From Polaribacter porphyrae (GTDB lineage Bacteria > Bacteroidota > Bacteroidia > Flavobacteriales > Flavobacteriaceae), in NCBI RefSeq assembly GCF_002954685.1, contig NZ_MSCN01000001.1, positions 1,021,600-1,085,599 of the forward strand: a stretch of 64,000 bases of DNA. The letters run 5' to 3'. The notes under the pieces were generated by a model. It was not told the origin of the DNA. It saw only the letters and a program-made list of their open reading frames with translations, and did not search any database. Shown piece after piece: positions 53,334 to 62,569 of this stretch. A program made the position numbers and the translations under genes. Within the stretch, counting starts at the first letter, position 1, and every line of letters begins with the position of its first letter.

Positions 53334-54677
53334 ATGAAAAAAATAACTTTACTTCTTATACTTTTAGCATCAGTAACATTAGCACAAACAGATTACAAAA
53401 TTTATGATATTATTGATGCTGTTTCTGCTGATAGAATTAAGGCTGATGTAAAAACTTTAACTGAATTTGGTACAAGAAATACATTTTCTGATACCATTTC
53501 TAACACAAGAGGAATTGGAGCTGCAAGAAGATGGATTAAATCTGAATTTGATAAAATATCTACAAATTGTAATAATTGTTTAAATGTTTTTTATCAAAAA
53601 GATTTAGTAACTAAAAAAATGGGAAGTAGAGTTCCTCATGATGCTTATGTGGTTAACGTAGTTGCTATACAAAAAGGCACAAAATATCCAAACAGATATG
53701 TAATTATGAGTGGAGATATAGACTCTAGAGCCAGTAATACAATGGATTATACAACAGATGCACCAGGTGCAAATGACAATGCTTCTGGAATGGCTGGTAC
53801 TATTGAAGCAGCTAGAGTATTGAGTAAATATCAATTTGAAAGTAGTATTATCTATGTAGGTTTATCTGGTGAAGAGCAAGGACTTTTCGGAGGTGCAGGT
53901 TTAGCAAAATTTGCTAAAGATAAAGAGTGGGACATTATTGGCATCTTAAACAATGATATGATTGGCAATATTACAGGTGTTGATGGTGTTATCGATAATA
54001 GAGCATTTAGAATTTTTTCTGAACCCATAACCACTAATGAAAAAGATCCAAAGAAACTAGCAAGACAAGCAAGAGCTAGGCGTTTTTATGGTGGTGAAGT
54101 TGATGGCATTTCTCGTCAATTAGCAAGATACATTCATAAAAATGTAAAAACCTATATGCCAGAAATGAACCCAATGATGATTTATAGACTAGACAGATTT
54201 GGACGAGGAGGACATCACAGACCTTTTAACGATTTAGGTTTTGCTGGTATTAGAATTATGGAAGCTCATGAAAATTACACACAACAACATCAAGATATTA
54301 GAACTGAAAATGGTATAAAATATGGAGATACTTTTGAACATGTAAACTTTGAATATGCAAAAAAACTAACTGCAGTAAATGCTATTAATTTGGCTTCTTT
54401 AGCTTGGGCTCCAGATGCACCAAAAGAAGTAGCTATTGGTGGTATTGTTCAACCATCAGCAAAATTAAAATGGAGCAAGGTAGAAGGTGCTAAAGGTTAT
54501 AAAATTTATTGGAGAGATACTACTTCACCTACTTGGGATTACTCAAGATATGTGGAAGGAACAGAATTTACTTTAGAAGGAATTGTTATTGACAATTTCT
54601 TTTTTGGAGTGGCAACTGTTGGCAAAAACGGTTATGAAAGTGTAGTTACTTTTCCTAATAAAATTTGGAGAAAATAG
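53334..54677 (+). CDS. M28-family exported peptidase with C-terminal Fn3-like region
   Basis: A 447-residue exported zinc peptidase. Signal peptide about 1-18 (MKKITLLLILLASVTLAQ). The catalytic region has GANDNASGMAGTIEAARVL (bridging Asp), VGLSGEEQGLFGG (Glu pair) and LNNDMIGN (Asp). The usual first zinc ligand, His in GHxDS, is replaced: the sequence reads SGDIDSR. A histidine in FEHVNFEYAK late in the domain is kept. A C-terminal segment (VQPSAKLKWSKVEGAKGYKIYW) is Fn3-like. The stop TAG directly precedes the ATG of the M23 gene. It may trim peptides in the periplasm. Confidence 0.87.
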   Translation: MKKITLLLILLASVTLAQTDYKIYDIIDAVSADRIKADVKTLTEFGTRNTFSDTISNTRGIGAARRWIKSEFDKISTNCNNCLNVFYQKDLVTKKMGSRVPHDAYVVNVVAIQKGTKYPNRYVIMSGDIDSRASNTMDYTTDAPGANDNASGMAGTIEAARVLSKYQFESSIIYVGLSGEEQGLFGGAGLAKFAKDKEWDIIGILNNDMIGNITGVDGVIDNRAFRIFSEPITTNEKDPKKLARQARARRFYGGEVDGISRQLARYIHKNVKTYMPEMNPMMIYRLDRFGRGGHHRPFNDLGFAGIRIMEAHENYTQQHQDIRTENGIKYGDTFEHVNFEYAKKLTAVNAINLASLAWAPDAPKEVAIGGIVQPSAKLKWSKVEGAKGYKIYWRDTTSPTWDYSRYVEGTEFTLEGIVIDNFFFGVATVGKNGYESVVTFPNKIWRK

Positions 54678-55472
54678 ATGTTTAGAATTGTTATTATATG
54701 TTTGTTTTTTAATTCTTGTACTAAAAGTCAAGAAAAACCATATTTTATTAATTTTGAGTTCAAAAATGATACTATACAAGTAATAGCAAAAAGTAACTGG
54801 GCTTGCCCTACTCATTTTAAAATTAAAAATAAGAAAACTCAAAAAGATACTATTTTAGATTTTAATCCTTACGAACAAAAAAAAGTATTGACTTTTCTTA
54901 AAAGTAAGAAAGATTCTACTCAAATTTTAAACCAATATACTTTTAATTTTTATTACGGTACTTCATACCCTATAAAAAGTTACGATACTTTGTATAACTA
55001 TGCATTGCCTTTTCTAAAAGGAAAACGTTACAGAATAATACAAGGTCAGAATACCAATTTTACTCACAATAGCCCTACTTCTAGGTACGCCATAGATTTT
55101 AGGATGAAAGTAGGACAAACTGTTTGTGCTATGAAAGATGGTATTGTTATCTCTGTTAAAGAAGACTCTAATAAAGGAGGCAAAAACAAAAGATATTTGA
55201 ATGATGGTAATTATGTAATGTTATTTCATGAAGATGGTTTATATACGCAGTATGTTCATTTAAAGAAAGATGGAGTTATAGTAAAAAAAGGTGATACAAT
55301 AAAAAAAGGACAACCTATAGCCTATTCAGGAAATACAGGATATTCAACAGAGCCTCATTTACATTTTGGTGTTTTTAAAGCAACACCCAAAGGGTTTATC
55401 TCTATTCCTTATATTTTAGATTCTATTCCCACAAAAAAATATAAAAAAGGGAAATTTGCCTTTAACAATTAG
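54678..55472 (+). CDS. M23-family metallopeptidase lipoprotein
   Basis: A 264-residue probable lipoprotein (LFFNSC lipobox, C15). The C-terminal half is an M23 (LysM-type endopeptidase fold) domain: HNSPTSRYAIDFRMKVG supplies zinc H and D, YTQYVHLKKDG gives a further histidine, and TEPHLHFGVF gives HxH. These cleave peptidoglycan cross-bridges or glycine-rich peptides. The N-terminal part (about 20-130) is a beta-rich region shared by this subgroup. It is the last gene of the four-gene set and directly abuts the M28 gene. Two exported peptidases linked to two membrane proteins suggest a cell-wall or peptide-handling role. Confidence 0.88.
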   Translation: MFRIVIICLFFNSCTKSQEKPYFINFEFKNDTIQVIAKSNWACPTHFKIKNKKTQKDTILDFNPYEQKKVLTFLKSKKDSTQILNQYTFNFYYGTSYPIKSYDTLYNYALPFLKGKRYRIIQGQNTNFTHNSPTSRYAIDFRMKVGQTVCAMKDGIVISVKEDSNKGGKNKRYLNDGNYVMLFHEDGLYTQYVHLKKDGVIVKKGDTIKKGQPIAYSGNTGYSTEPHLHFGVFKATPKGFISIPYILDSIPTKKYKKGKFAFNN

Positions 55473-55578
55473 TTTTAACAAAATATTCTTAAAAATTTGT
55501 TAAATACAATGTTAAATAACACTTTTAATTTCTTAAATAAAAGTATTACTATTATATTTACGTATAAAACTATTAATT

Positions 55579-56157
55579 ATGAAAAACTTACTCTACCTAG
55601 CATTAATTTTTATTATTCAGCCTATTTTTTCACAAGAAGAAGTAGATTTGAAATTCTACAATAAAGATTTTTTGAAAATTGATGTACTAAATAAAAATGA
55701 TAAAACTTATAAGATTCCAGAATGGAAGATTATTGAAACTAAATCATTTAAAATTAAAGAAAACTCTGAAGGAAAGTTTTTGGTAAATAAAAAAGAAAAA
55801 GATTATTTTAACAAAATTACTTCTACAAATGATATGAAATATATTGATGCAAAAAACATACATTTAGCTACAGATATAAAACAGAAATTTGTTGATAATA
55901 TTATAATTAAAAAACTTGATGAAGAATTAAAAAAGAATATTATTCTTAATGAATCATTTACTTACGGAGATAGAAATATTGATTTATATAGAAACTATTC
56001 TAATTTAGAAAATAAGTTGATTGTATACGGAAATATATCAGAAAATGTAGAAATACAAATAGGAAAAAGTCTTTATCCGTATTTAAATAAAATGTACAAA
56101 ACAGATATTGAAAAAACATTAAACACTAGCCTTAACATTTTAGCTATTAATTTTTAA
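55579..56157 (+). CDS. Exported hypothetical protein, 192 residues
   Basis: Signal peptide about 1-18 (MKNLLYLALIFIIQPIFS), then a lysine- and asparagine-rich chain with DLKFYNKDFLKIDVLNKNDK and a C-terminal segment FTYGDRNIDLYRNYSNLENK. No family recognised. It stands alone with a terminator hairpin downstream and a 106-base gap upstream that contains a weak inverted repeat (TTTAACAAA/TTTGTTAAA) with no T-run. Length and composition suggest a periplasmic protein. It may be a genus-specific gene. Confidence 0.6.
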   Translation: MKNLLYLALIFIIQPIFSQEEVDLKFYNKDFLKIDVLNKNDKTYKIPEWKIIETKSFKIKENSEGKFLVNKKEKDYFNKITSTNDMKYIDAKNIHLATDIKQKFVDNIIIKKLDEELKKNIILNESFTYGDRNIDLYRNYSNLENKLIVYGNISENVEIQIGKSLYPYLNKMYKTDIEKTLNTSLNILAINF

Positions 56158-56184
56158 AATCAGTTCCCCAGCTTTAGTAGTATA

Positions 56185-56236
56185 AAATAATCAATCACAA
56201 ATTTGAAACAAAAATTAGTGATTGATTATTTTTTTA
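56185..56236 (+). terminator. Terminator after the 192-residue exported protein
   Basis: AAATAATCAATCAC (56185-56198) pairs perfectly with GTGATTGATTATTT (56218-56231) across a 19-base loop, followed by Ts. It lies about 28 bases after the stop. Confidence 0.85.
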
Positions 56237-56265
56237 GGTTTCATGATATTTTCTATTTTTAATTC

Positions 56266-56841
56266 ATGAAAAATAAAGAAGAATTATATTTCAAAAATGA
56301 TATTGAGTGGCGTAATTGGCTAGCTATTAATTACAATATTTCAAAAGGGGTTTATCTTATTTTTTTTAAAGTAGAAAATACTGAACCATCTATGAGATGG
56401 GAAGAAGCAGTTAAAGTAGCACTATGTTATGGCTGGATAGACTCTACTGTAAAAAGTTTAGGAAATGGTAAAAGACGACAATATTTCTGCCCAAGAAACT
56501 CGAAAAGTGTCTGGAGTGCACTAAATAAAAAATATATTAAAGAATTAACTGCCAATAATTTAATGCATAAAAGCGGTTTAAAAATCATAGAAATTGGCAA
56601 GTTAAATGGTTCTTGGACTGCTTTAGATGCTGTTGAAAAAGGGATTATTCCCAACGATTTACAAACAGCATTTAATAACAATAAAAACGCTTTTGTAAAC
56701 TACAAAAACTTTGCTCCTAGTTATAGAAAGAATTATTTATATTGGTTAAATCAAGCAAAAAGAGAAACTACAAGAAAAAATAGAATTTCAGAAATTATAA
56801 CTTTTTGCGAACAAAATATTAAATCTAGAAGCACTCGTTAA
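56266..56841 (+). CDS. YdeI/OmpD-associated family protein
   Basis: A 191-residue cytoplasmic protein. KGVYLIFFKVENTEPSMRWEEAVKVALCYGWIDSTVKSL is the family hallmark, best seen as MRWEEAVKVALCYGWIDS, followed by RRQYFCPRNSKSVWSALNKK and a C-terminal helix pair. Members have been linked to polymyxin, bacteriocin or stress tolerance in other bacteria. The biochemical function is unknown. A gene with a DUF1905/YdeI-like domain begins 2 bases after its stop, so the two form a pair. Confidence 0.88.
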   Translation: MKNKEELYFKNDIEWRNWLAINYNISKGVYLIFFKVENTEPSMRWEEAVKVALCYGWIDSTVKSLGNGKRRQYFCPRNSKSVWSALNKKYIKELTANNLMHKSGLKIIEIGKLNGSWTALDAVEKGIIPNDLQTAFNNNKNAFVNYKNFAPSYRKNYLYWLNQAKRETTRKNRISEIITFCEQNIKSRSTR

Positions 56842-56843
56842 TC

Positions 56844-57332
56844 ATGAAAACCGATGTTTTTAAAATAACTCATATTGATAAATACAATATATTTATCCCA
56901 GCTGAAATTTTTCAACCTTTTGCAGATCAAAAAATGAATCGTGTAAAAGTTGAAATTAGTCATCAACAGAAAAACATTGATTTTTATGCTGCTATAAAAA
57001 GAGATAAAAATTCTGGAGATTTTAAAATGATGTTCAGTAAAGCCAAACAAAAAGAACTAAATTTAGATTTGGGAGATGAATTTACCATTCAACTTTTTGA
57101 AGATACTTCTAAATACGGAGTAGATATGCCAGAAGAATTAGAAGCAGTTTTAATGAGCGATTATGATGCTTACCAAATTTTTGAATCTTTAACAAAAGGC
57201 AAACAAAGAAGTATTATTTATGGTGTTTTGCGTTTTAAAAATAGTCAGCAAAAAATTGATAAATCTTTAATTATGTGCGAGAATTTAAAGAGAGGAAACC
57301 ATGAACCTATTAAAATGTTTAAACTAGAATAA
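56844..57332 (+). CDS. DUF1905/YdeI-domain protein
   Basis: A 162-residue protein. The N-terminal half is the beta-barrel-like DUF1905 domain (KVEISHQQKNIDFYAAIKRD, GDFKMMFSKAKQKELNLDLGDE), and the C-terminal half carries the YdeI helix pair (EELEAVLMSDYDAYQIFESL, KGKQRSIIYGVLRFKNSQQK). It starts 2 bases after the YdeI-family gene, so they are co-translated. It ends right against the stop of the convergent third LytTR regulator. Confidence 0.82.
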   Translation: MKTDVFKITHIDKYNIFIPAEIFQPFADQKMNRVKVEISHQQKNIDFYAAIKRDKNSGDFKMMFSKAKQKELNLDLGDEFTIQLFEDTSKYGVDMPEELEAVLMSDYDAYQIFESLTKGKQRSIIYGVLRFKNSQQKIDKSLIMCENLKRGNHEPIKMFKLE

Positions 57333-58061
57333 TTAATACATCAACTTCTTAATCGTTTCCATATAACCTCTGCTTACTCTTACAACATCTTTGTTCAGCA
57401 TAGTAATATCATAACTTTTTCCATATTTATTGAGTTCTTCAATTTTATTGATATTGATAATTGAAGAACGATGTACTCTTAAAAAAATCGCATCATTTAG
57501 CTTTTCTTCTAATTGTGATATTCCATAATTGCTTAAAAATGTTTTATTATTTGTAATAATTTTAGAATAATCTCCAAAAGCTTCAATTCTGATGATATCG
57601 TCCACAGCAATAGTAACTAATTTGTTTTGATATTGTACCAATATTTTTTCTGGATACTTTTCTGAATCCATCAACAAACTATTTGTCAGTTCTTTAGCTG
57701 AATTTTCTGCAATTTGTGTTGGAATTTTATCAATTGCTTTTTTGAATCTATCTTTAGTATAAGGTTTCAGAAGGTAATCTACAGCGTGAACTTCGAATGC
57801 TTTTAAAGCATACTCATCAAAAGCTGTAGAAAAAATAATATGTGGTAATTCTTGTAAATGTGTTAATACATCAAAACCAGTTAACCCAGGCATTTGAATA
57901 TCTAAAAAAACCAAATCTGGCTTAAACTCGTTTATTATTTTTACAGCATCTACTCCATTGTTAGCTTCACCCAATAAAATTAAATCAGGAAAATCTTTTA
58001 AATACTCTTTAATGAGTTTTCTCCCAGCCTTTTCATCATCAACAATAATTACTTTTTTCAT
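57333..58061 (-). CDS. LytTR-family response regulator (third system)
   Basis: A 242-residue regulator. The receiver covers about 1-118 with DD at 8-9, D54 in VFLDIQMPGLTG, STAFDEYA and LLKPYTKD. LytTR covers about 140-240 (IIRIEAFGDYSKIITN, FLRVHRSSIININKI). It lies downstream of the histidine kinase gene on the same strand, with a 118-base gap that contains a palindromic element. It has the AlgR/LytT layout and would activate or repress unknown genes. Confidence 0.93.
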   Translation of the reverse strand: MKKVIIVDDEKAGRKLIKEYLKDFPDLILLGEANNGVDAVKIINEFKPDLVFLDIQMPGLTGFDVLTHLQELPHIIFSTAFDEYALKAFEVHAVDYLLKPYTKDRFKKAIDKIPTQIAENSAKELTNSLLMDSEKYPEKILVQYQNKLVTIAVDDIIRIEAFGDYSKIITNNKTFLSNYGISQLEEKLNDAIFLRVHRSSIININKIEELNKYGKSYDITMLNKDVVRVSRGYMETIKKLMY

Positions 58062-58102
58062 TACTTCTTTATAATATTAAATCTATTTTTAAAATTAAGA
58101 AA

Positions 58103-58170
58103 TGTCATTTTAAGCGAAATGAAATCGAAAAATCTAATGTTACAGATTTCTCCACAACGTCGAAATGACA
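58103..58170. repeat. TGTCA/TGACA-bounded imperfect palindrome (copy 3)
   Basis: TGTCATTT at 58103-58110 pairs with AAATGACA at 58163-58170. An inner AATCT-aatgttac-AGATT stem is nested. It lies between the third histidine kinase and its regulator, in co-oriented genes. Confidence 0.7.
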
Positions 58171-58179
58171 GAAAAATTA

Positions 58180-59226
58180 TTACAATTCAAAACTAATTTT
58201 TAATCCTTTAGGGGAATTATCAGATAATTTTAAAGAACTATTATACATTTTTTCTAAACGTAATTTTGTATTGGTTAAGCCAATTCCTTTATTAAAAACA
58301 GTTTCTTTATTTTTAATACCAATGCCTGTATCAGTAATTTCAAAAAATAATTTATCTTCTTTCTTTTTAATTTTTATGTTGATTTCTCCTCCTTCAATCA
58401 AGCTAGATAAACCATGTTTTATAGAATTTTCTACCAAAGGTTGTAATAACATTGGTGGCACTTTTTCATTTAAAATTTCTTTATCAACATCAATATTAAT
58501 TTGTAAACGCTCTTCAAAACGTTCTTTTTCTAGTTGTAGGTATTTATTTACAAAACTCAATTCTTCTTGTAATGAAACTTTTTCTACCTGACTTGCTTTT
58601 AATTGATAGCGAAATAAATCTGATAATTCTGCAATCATATTTCTCGTTTTCTCTTGTTCTGCAGGCACAGAAGCACTTATGGTATTGAACACGTTGTATA
58701 AAAAATGCGGATTTAATTGTGCTTTTAGTGCAGATAATTCGCTTTTTAAAGCCACTTGTTTTAACTCACCTTCTAACTTTATTTTCTTTTGATTGTCTAT
58801 AAAATATCTATAGGCGAAAAAGACACCAAATTGAATAAACATAAATAAAGTAGGTATATACCAATCCCAAACAGAACCTGTACCTATTAAATGCTTAATA
58901 TCTATAGAATCTAAATAGGCATATCTCCAACTTCTTACAAAATAGACACAAATAGGAATTAAAACACCAACTGTTATCATTTGTAAAAAATGAGGTTTAT
59001 TTTTTAATAATCTTATGCCCAAAAACCAAATAAGTATAGATGCTAAAAAATAAAAAAAGTATTGCATTCCAGCCATAAACCAGTAATCACGTAGATTTGC
59101 CCACCCAAAAAACCCTTCATCTTTAAAACCACCTATATTATACCACAAAACAATTCTATACAGAAAGGAAAAGAAAATATAGAATAAAAAAATGAGTAAA
59201 ACTTCTTTCTTTTTGATGTTTTTCAT
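58180..59226 (-). CDS. LytS-type sensor histidine kinase with four-helix membrane domain (third system)
   Basis: A 348-residue kinase. About four membrane helices lie in residues 8-140, with no large periplasmic sensor. Then LKAQLNPHFLYNVFNTIS supplies the phospho-histidine, and HATPase_c has QPLVENSIKHGL and TDTGIGIKN. The start at 59226 (MKNIKKKEVLLIF) is favoured by a TAGATTTG -7 box about 18 bases upstream; a start at 59262 would precede that box. The regulator is the next gene downstream. This is the simpler LytS/YpdA layout, in contrast to the propeller kinases. Confidence 0.9.
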   Translation of the reverse strand: MKNIKKKEVLLIFLFYIFFSFLYRIVLWYNIGGFKDEGFFGWANLRDYWFMAGMQYFFYFLASILIWFLGIRLLKNKPHFLQMITVGVLIPICVYFVRSWRYAYLDSIDIKHLIGTGSVWDWYIPTLFMFIQFGVFFAYRYFIDNQKKIKLEGELKQVALKSELSALKAQLNPHFLYNVFNTISASVPAEQEKTRNMIAELSDLFRYQLKASQVEKVSLQEELSFVNKYLQLEKERFEERLQINIDVDKEILNEKVPPMLLQPLVENSIKHGLSSLIEGGEINIKIKKKEDKLFFEITDTGIGIKNKETVFNKGIGLTNTKLRLEKMYNSSLKLSDNSPKGLKISFEL

Positions 59227-59243
59227 ACACATAATATTTATTA

Positions 59244-59251
59244 CAAATCTA
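59244..59251 (-). promoter_or_regulatory. Candidate -7 box of the third kinase
   Basis: The minus strand reads TAGATTTG, 18 bases before the ATG at 59226. TTC at about 20 bases upstream may stand in for the -33 TTG. Only the -7 box is a clear match. Confidence 0.45.
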
Positions 59252-59415
59252 AAAGTAATCATTTATTATAAGAATTGCTTTTCTACGAGTTGTCCTATTT
59301 GCAGTTAAAATGCCCTAGACAATTTATCGGTTTATAGCACCATTCACAGACTTCTAGTTTTTTAATATCTATCAATCTGACATCTTTGCAGTGTAAACAA
59401 TAAAATTAATCAAAA

Positions 59416-61812
59416 ATGAAGAATTGCATACTTATTATTATTTTACTTATTACTTTTTCAGGATTTTCTCAATTTAAAATTTCAGGAAAAATTACTGATG
59501 ATAAAAATACTCCTTTAGAAGCTGTTGCAGTTTCATTAATCAATTTTAATACTAAAAAATTTGTCAAAGCAGCTATTACCAATACAAAAGGGAACTTTTC
59601 ATTATTAAATATAAAAGAAGATAATTATTTTTTAAAGATAGAAAGTTTAGGTTTTCAAACCTACAAAACTAGAAGATTCAAGTTATCAGAATCTATTGAT
59701 TTTGGAAATTTACCATTAAAAACTTCTTCAGAAAAACTGGATGAAGTAGTTATAAAAACAGAAAAACCAATGGTACAAGTTTTGGCAGATAAAACTGTTT
59801 TTAATGTGCAAAACACCATTAATGCTGCTGGTGATTCTGGTTTTGATTTGTTAAGAAAAGCACCAGGAATTGTTATCGATAACAACAATAACATTATTGT
59901 AGAAGGTAAAAACGGAGTGCTTATTTATATTGATGGAAAACCATCAATTTTAAGAGGAGAAGATTTGGTAAACTTCTTGCAGACTTTACAGTCAACAGAT
60001 ATTGAATCTGTAGAAATTATTACACAACCTTCATCTAAATACGATGCAGAAGGAAATGCAGGAATTATAAATATCGTTTTAAAAAGAGACAAAACGTTAG
60101 GAACAAATGGAAGTTTAACAAGTGGCTACACTCAAGGAGATTTTGGGCGTTTTAACAATTCTGTTTCTTTTAATTATAGAGCTAAAAAAACAAGTTTGTA
60201 TGGTTCCATTAGCAATGCACAAGGAGATAATTTTGGTTTTTTGAATCTTTATAGAATACAAAATAATACTATTTTTGATGCTAAAACAGAAACAGTTTCT
60301 GATTATAACAGAACAAATACACGTTTTGGATTTGATTATTTCGCGAATAAAAAATCTACTTTTGGTATAATTCTATCAGGTAATTTTAGTGACTTGTTAT
60401 CAAATTCTAATTCCCGAACACCAATTACACCACAAAACCAAAATAATCCTGATAACGTTTTAGTTGCTGGAAGTGACACAAATTCTGATGTTTATAATTT
60501 GTATGGAAACGTAAATTATAAATTTGATAACAAAAAAGGAACTACCTTTAATGTAGATGTTGATTTTGGTAAATACAGCAGAGATAGAGATAATTTGCAA
60601 CCTAACAGCTATTTTAACGGAGATGAAACACAAGTTATTAGTGAAACTACTTTTTTTATAGTATCACCAACCACAATCAACCTCTTTTCTGCAAAAGCAG
60701 ATTATGAGCAAAAATTTTTAAGAGGAAAATTGAGTTTTGGTGTGAAATTTTCTAAAATTAATACAGAAAATGATTTTGACTTTTTCAATAGAAATAATGG
60801 AAATAATGTTTTAGATAATACAAGATCTAATGATTTTGATTATAATGAAACCATAAATGCTGCGTATATCAACTTTAATAAAAAATTTAAAAAATTTAAT
60901 TATCAGATAGGTTTAAGAGTAGAAAATACAGATTCTAAAGGAACTTTAACAAGTATGCAAGCCAATAACAACAATGTAGTTCCACGTAATTATACCGATT
61001 TTTTTCCAAGTGCAGGAGTTACCTACAAAGTCAATCGAAATAATTCTTGGGCATTAAATTATAGCAGAAGAATTCAAAGACCTAATTATCAAAATTTAAA
61101 CCCTTTTGAAAATAGAATTGATGAGCTTTCATTCAGAAAAGGAAATCCTTTTTTGCAACCTCAATACACTAATAATTTTAAACTATCTCATACCTATAAA
61201 TATCGTTTAAATACTTCTTTGAGTTATAGTTTTATCAAAGATTTGTTTGCTCAAATTACAGAAGCAGGTGCAAACAATCAAAACTTTATCAATGTTAGAA
61301 ATGTTGCTAATCAAAGAGTCTATAATTTAGGCGTTTCTTATCCATCTAAATTTACAAATTGGTGGAGTTATTACATCAGTATAAATGCTTCAAGAAATGA
61401 ATTTATTGCAACAAACCCTGACTTTTTGAGTATTTCTCAAAACTCATTAAGTTTTTATGCTCAAAATACGTTTAAGCTTCCAAATGATTTTCGTTTTGAA
61501 GTTTCTGGTTGGTACAATTCACCATCTATTTGGGGAGGAACTTATAGAACCAATAGCCTAGGTTCGTTGAATTTAGCACTTCAAAAAAAGTTTTTGGATG
61601 ATAAGTTAAATGTAAGAATTGGTGTTGATGACGTATTATTTACCTCTCCTTGGAGTGGAACTACCCAGTTTGGAGATTTATTTATTGATGGTTCTGGAGG
61701 ACGAGATAGCAGGCAATTCAAAATAAACCTAACTTATAATTTTGGTGGTAATGAAATTAAAAAAGCACGAAAAAGAAAAACAGGAATTGAGGATGAAAAG
61801 AGTAGGATTTAG
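59416..61812 (+). CDS. TonB-dependent outer-membrane receptor with carboxypeptidase-regulatory N-domain (second)
   Basis: A 798-residue receptor with signal peptide (MKNCILIIILLITFSGFSQ), a CarboxypepD_reg-like domain to about 95 (KISGKITDDKNTPLEAVAVS), a plug domain (DLLRKAPGIVIDNNNNIIVE, DGKPSILRGEDLVNF) and a barrel of the OMP_b-brl_3 type. It resembles the receptor at 13622 in layout. A GGNEIKKARKRKTGIEDEKS tail follows the final strand. There is no SusD-like partner. A symmetric terminator lies downstream. Ligand unknown. Confidence 0.9.
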   Translation: MKNCILIIILLITFSGFSQFKISGKITDDKNTPLEAVAVSLINFNTKKFVKAAITNTKGNFSLLNIKEDNYFLKIESLGFQTYKTRRFKLSESIDFGNLPLKTSSEKLDEVVIKTEKPMVQVLADKTVFNVQNTINAAGDSGFDLLRKAPGIVIDNNNNIIVEGKNGVLIYIDGKPSILRGEDLVNFLQTLQSTDIESVEIITQPSSKYDAEGNAGIINIVLKRDKTLGTNGSLTSGYTQGDFGRFNNSVSFNYRAKKTSLYGSISNAQGDNFGFLNLYRIQNNTIFDAKTETVSDYNRTNTRFGFDYFANKKSTFGIILSGNFSDLLSNSNSRTPITPQNQNNPDNVLVAGSDTNSDVYNLYGNVNYKFDNKKGTTFNVDVDFGKYSRDRDNLQPNSYFNGDETQVISETTFFIVSPTTINLFSAKADYEQKFLRGKLSFGVKFSKINTENDFDFFNRNNGNNVLDNTRSNDFDYNETINAAYINFNKKFKKFNYQIGLRVENTDSKGTLTSMQANNNNVVPRNYTDFFPSAGVTYKVNRNNSWALNYSRRIQRPNYQNLNPFENRIDELSFRKGNPFLQPQYTNNFKLSHTYKYRLNTSLSYSFIKDLFAQITEAGANNQNFINVRNVANQRVYNLGVSYPSKFTNWWSYYISINASRNEFIATNPDFLSISQNSLSFYAQNTFKLPNDFRFEVSGWYNSPSIWGGTYRTNSLGSLNLALQKKFLDDKLNVRIGVDDVLFTSPWSGTTQFGDLFIDGSGGRDSRQFKINLTYNFGGNEIKKARKRKTGIEDEKSRI

Positions 61813-61868
61813 AAGAAATACAGCTAAATCTCCCCAAAAGAAAAACCTTTAAATAATTAAAAACAAAA

Positions 61869-61896
61869 AAGCTTCAAAAATTGATTTTTGAAGCTT
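61869..61896. terminator. Bidirectional terminator between the TonB receptor and the HmuY-like gene
   Basis: AAGCTTCAAAAA (61869-61880) pairs perfectly with TTTTTGAAGCTT (61885-61896) across a four-base loop. The convergent arrangement of the neighbours suits a shared terminator. Confidence 0.85.
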
Positions 61897-61917
61897 ACTA
61901 GTTAACAAAACAAGAAT

Positions 61918-62544
61918 TTACTCAAAACTCTTTTCTCCTACGTTTGGATTATACACATAGTTAAATGTATAATATCTTCCATTTGCTGGATTTGAAGCAT
62001 CCAAATCTTTATAATAACTAATAATTTCCATTTTTGCATAATTACCATCCAGTGTTTTTACAACTATAATTTTTCCTGCAATTGTACTGATAATATTTGT
62101 CTGTCCATTGTAAGTATACCAACCATTTCCACTTCCCCAAGGCAAAGCATAAGTTCCATTAGAATCTTGACCAAAATTGCTTTCTGCTGGTGCTTCTTTT
62201 ACATCAGAAAAAGTACTGCTAACCAATGCTAAAGAAGCGTTACCAGTTCTTGTAGGTTCATCTGTTAAACCAATTGACCCACCTCCATTTACTAAAATTT
62301 TTGTTGCTCTAAAAGCGATATCCCAATCATCACTAGTTACAATTGTACCTGTTTTAAAACTAAACTTTACAAACTCTCCAGATTCTACTGGTGGGTTTAC
62401 AGTTCTATCTGTTACAGCAGGAGCAGGTAAATTTTCTACTTTTTGAGCAACTACAGGCTCTAAAACTACTTCGTTATCTTTGTCACAAGACACCATAATT
62501 ACGCTTACAAAAACGATGACTAAAATTGATTTTAAATTTCTCAT
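61918..62544 (-). CDS. HmuY-like lipoprotein (heme-binding family)
   Basis: A 208-residue lipoprotein with signal MRNLKSILVIVFVSVIMVSC and a lipobox cysteine at 20. The mature chain resembles the HmuY family: SGEFVKFSFKTGTIV, DDWDIAFRATKILVNGG, GWYTYNGQTNIISTIAGKIIVVKTLDG and ISYYKDLDAS, then a YYTFNYVYNP ending. HmuY of Porphyromonas captures heme and passes it to the TonB receptor HmuR; here the gene is 25 bases downstream of a TonB receptor gene. Heme as ligand is inferred from family, not from visible coordinating residues. Confidence 0.85.
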   Translation of the reverse strand: MRNLKSILVIVFVSVIMVSCDKDNEVVLEPVVAQKVENLPAPAVTDRTVNPPVESGEFVKFSFKTGTIVTSDDWDIAFRATKILVNGGGSIGLTDEPTRTGNASLALVSSTFSDVKEAPAESNFGQDSNGTYALPWGSGNGWYTYNGQTNIISTIAGKIIVVKTLDGNYAKMEIISYYKDLDASNPANGRYYTFNYVYNPNVGEKSFE

Positions 62545-62569
62545 TATTACTATTTATTGATTTATATAT

